This document shows, in pieces, positions 62,704-64,000 of a DNA stretch of 64,000 nucleotides (position 1 is the first letter of the stretch; each line of letters begins with the position of its first letter). Source of the DNA: Heterobilharzia americana (taxonomy: Eukaryota; Platyhelminthes; Trematoda; Strigeidida; Schistosomatidae); the NCBI GenBank assembly GCA_944470555.2, contig OX104134.1, positions 14,301,248 to 14,365,247 of the forward strand, given 5' to 3'. A program made the translations under genes and the position numbers. The notes under the pieces were generated by a model that was not told the origin of the DNA, ran no database searches, and saw nothing but the letters and a program-made list of their open reading frames with translations.

Positions 62704-64000
62704 CTGTAAAACACAAAAGTGATAATAAAATCACTCTTAAGGTAACTAGGGAAATATGTCAAGAATGGTAAACTTGTTTATGGTGGATGATGTGATGCCT
62801 TCGTAAAGTTGAAGGCTTCTAAGATAAGTAATAACGAATACAAATGAACAAGTAATGGTAGCAAGCAGTGTTGTCCTGTTAAATCACTTAGACATCCTTC
62901 GAACTCATAATTCCGACAACAGCTTGCTGCTTCATGCGTGGATAACTATATACATCTAAAAATTTCTCCCTCAGATGATATTAAATTTAATCAAATTTTT
63001 CTCTCCCTGTAATTTTATATCTCTGTTGTATCTATTTCATGAAGTTTACCTTTGAAATTTATACTCATGTTCAAATATAGAACTGCTACTTCCCATATTG
63101 GTTTCTTTGTTTCAGTCTTGACCAGGGTTGGCTGACAAATTGTTTGCAAGTTGGAGGCAGTCGGCAAGAAGCTATGAACCTGAGTTTTGTGCCTTGTTGG
63201 CTCTTGTAAGTAGGGAGTATCTAAGACTTCAAAGAGACTGATTCTCCTTCTGAAATTCGAACCTGCGTCATCCAGTTATACTACCACTTAACTTGGTGGC
63301 CACTTGGCAAAGCTATCAACGAAATTCGGCTAATGTAGGTGTAAAACTTGGTCACTGTGGTAGAATGGAGATTCGGTTACCATTAAAGACTACACAATAT
63401 TAAACTGGTTACTTTCTCGTGGTCAGTCAGTGTATGACTGATAAGCTGTATAGCTTAACTCAGCTGTCTTTATAGATATAGTGTATTACAACAAAGTGTA
63501 ATAATTATATTGCTAGTTTGACAGTTACAAAGTCTGCTAACATCATTACAAATAGAGTTTCATTCAGTGGTGGCAATTAATGTTTCTAGTTCAGAATCCA
63601 AAAAGAAAGGTGAGCTTTTGTTATAGGTTATTGTCATTCTTCTGTCTGTCGATAAACGTAAACAGAGATCTTTAGAAGTAGGGTATTTTAAGATGAACCT
63701 GTAGTATCAACCAATGAAAATTGCAGAACCATTTTGAAATGTGTTGAGTATCTTTTAGTAATATTATTTTTTAGTCAGTACTCTTCTCCCGGAACATTAA
63801 AGTTTATATTACTTAGGGAAAACACAAGTTGTTTCTTAAAACATTACTGGACAGAATAAAACGTTATGAAGTGACTACATATGCAGCATTTAGGTATCCT
63901 ATATCTTGGAGTTTTTGACAGAAATATTGGTTCTGAGTTTAAAGTACAGTAAGAAGGCAAAAAGCACCAAGTGTGGAAGCAGTCAGAATGCAGATGCTTG
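62704..64000. other. Upstream of the transporter exons; no definite gene
   Basis: Earlier MFS exons should lie on the minus strand here or beyond the window; none was recognised. On the plus strand a 42-base segment at 63568-63609 is framed by TTTCATTCAG and AAAG|GTGAGC. Confidence 0.3.
63195..63335 (-). repeat. Possible tRNA-like SINE fragment
   Basis: The minus strand contains GTTAAGTGGTAG (A box-like) and, about 15 bases on, GCAGGTTCGAATTTC (B box-like GGTTCGAATTT), in the order of a tRNA-derived element. The box spacing is short and no tail or duplication was found. Confidence 0.4.

Overview
The window looks like eukaryotic, intron-containing, AT-rich flatworm DNA, most probably from a schistosome or a close trematode relative. 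The evidence is the repeat content: CR1-like (SR1-type) and two RTE-like non-LTR retrotransposon families, Penelope-like elements with a GIY-YIG endonuclease, a tRNA-derived SINE carrying a hammerhead-like motif, a Ty3/gypsy pol fragment, and spliced exons with GTAAGT/CAG junctions. There is no bacterial gene organisation. The species was not determined. Almost all recognisable coding sequence is mobile-element pseudogene; the only likely host gene is a piece of a major facilitator transporter at the right end. LAYOUT. 1-3478: a CR1-like element on the minus strand is split by RTE copy A (572-3086, plus). 3479-19800: old, decayed DNA with a Penelope-like endonuclease (about 6340-6918), a Ty3/gypsy protease-RT fragment (7850-8458) and two CR1-like reverse transcriptase pseudogenes on the minus strand (10469-11560 and 13760-14950). 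19829-27990: a second RTE/SR2-like element on the plus strand is broken in its endonuclease region by a block holding a diverged tandem repeat of about 355 bp, into which RTE copy B (22072-25450, minus) has inserted. 30941-37310: copies C (plus) and D (minus). 38600-42633: Penelope-like pieces, a SINE and a hairpin-shaped Penelope-derived insertion with a perfect 15-bp target duplication. 43609-47000 and 51517-54723: copies E and F, nearly identical in most of their bodies but with (GCCA)n tracts of about 52 and 4 units. 55805-60130: Penelope-derived inverted repeats around the 5'-truncated copy G (58420-59681). 61150-62703: candidate exons of a minus-strand MFS transporter. HOW IT FITS TOGETHER. 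Seven copies (A-G) of one RTE-clade family dominate the window. Full-size copies share a 5' palindrome (AACTAGT-tc-ACTAGTT), an EN-linker-RT order and a (TAA)n-like 3' tail. Copies share the same small frame-breaking insertions, so they appear to have spread while already unable to encode an intact protein. That is consistent with mobilisation in trans by a related LINE, but it is an inference. The family also carries a GGCT tetranucleotide tract at the EN/RT boundary that expands from 3 to about 52 units, a subfamily deletion of about 157 bp in D, E and F, and mosaic 5' regions. All family names come from recognition of translated motifs, not from database searches.
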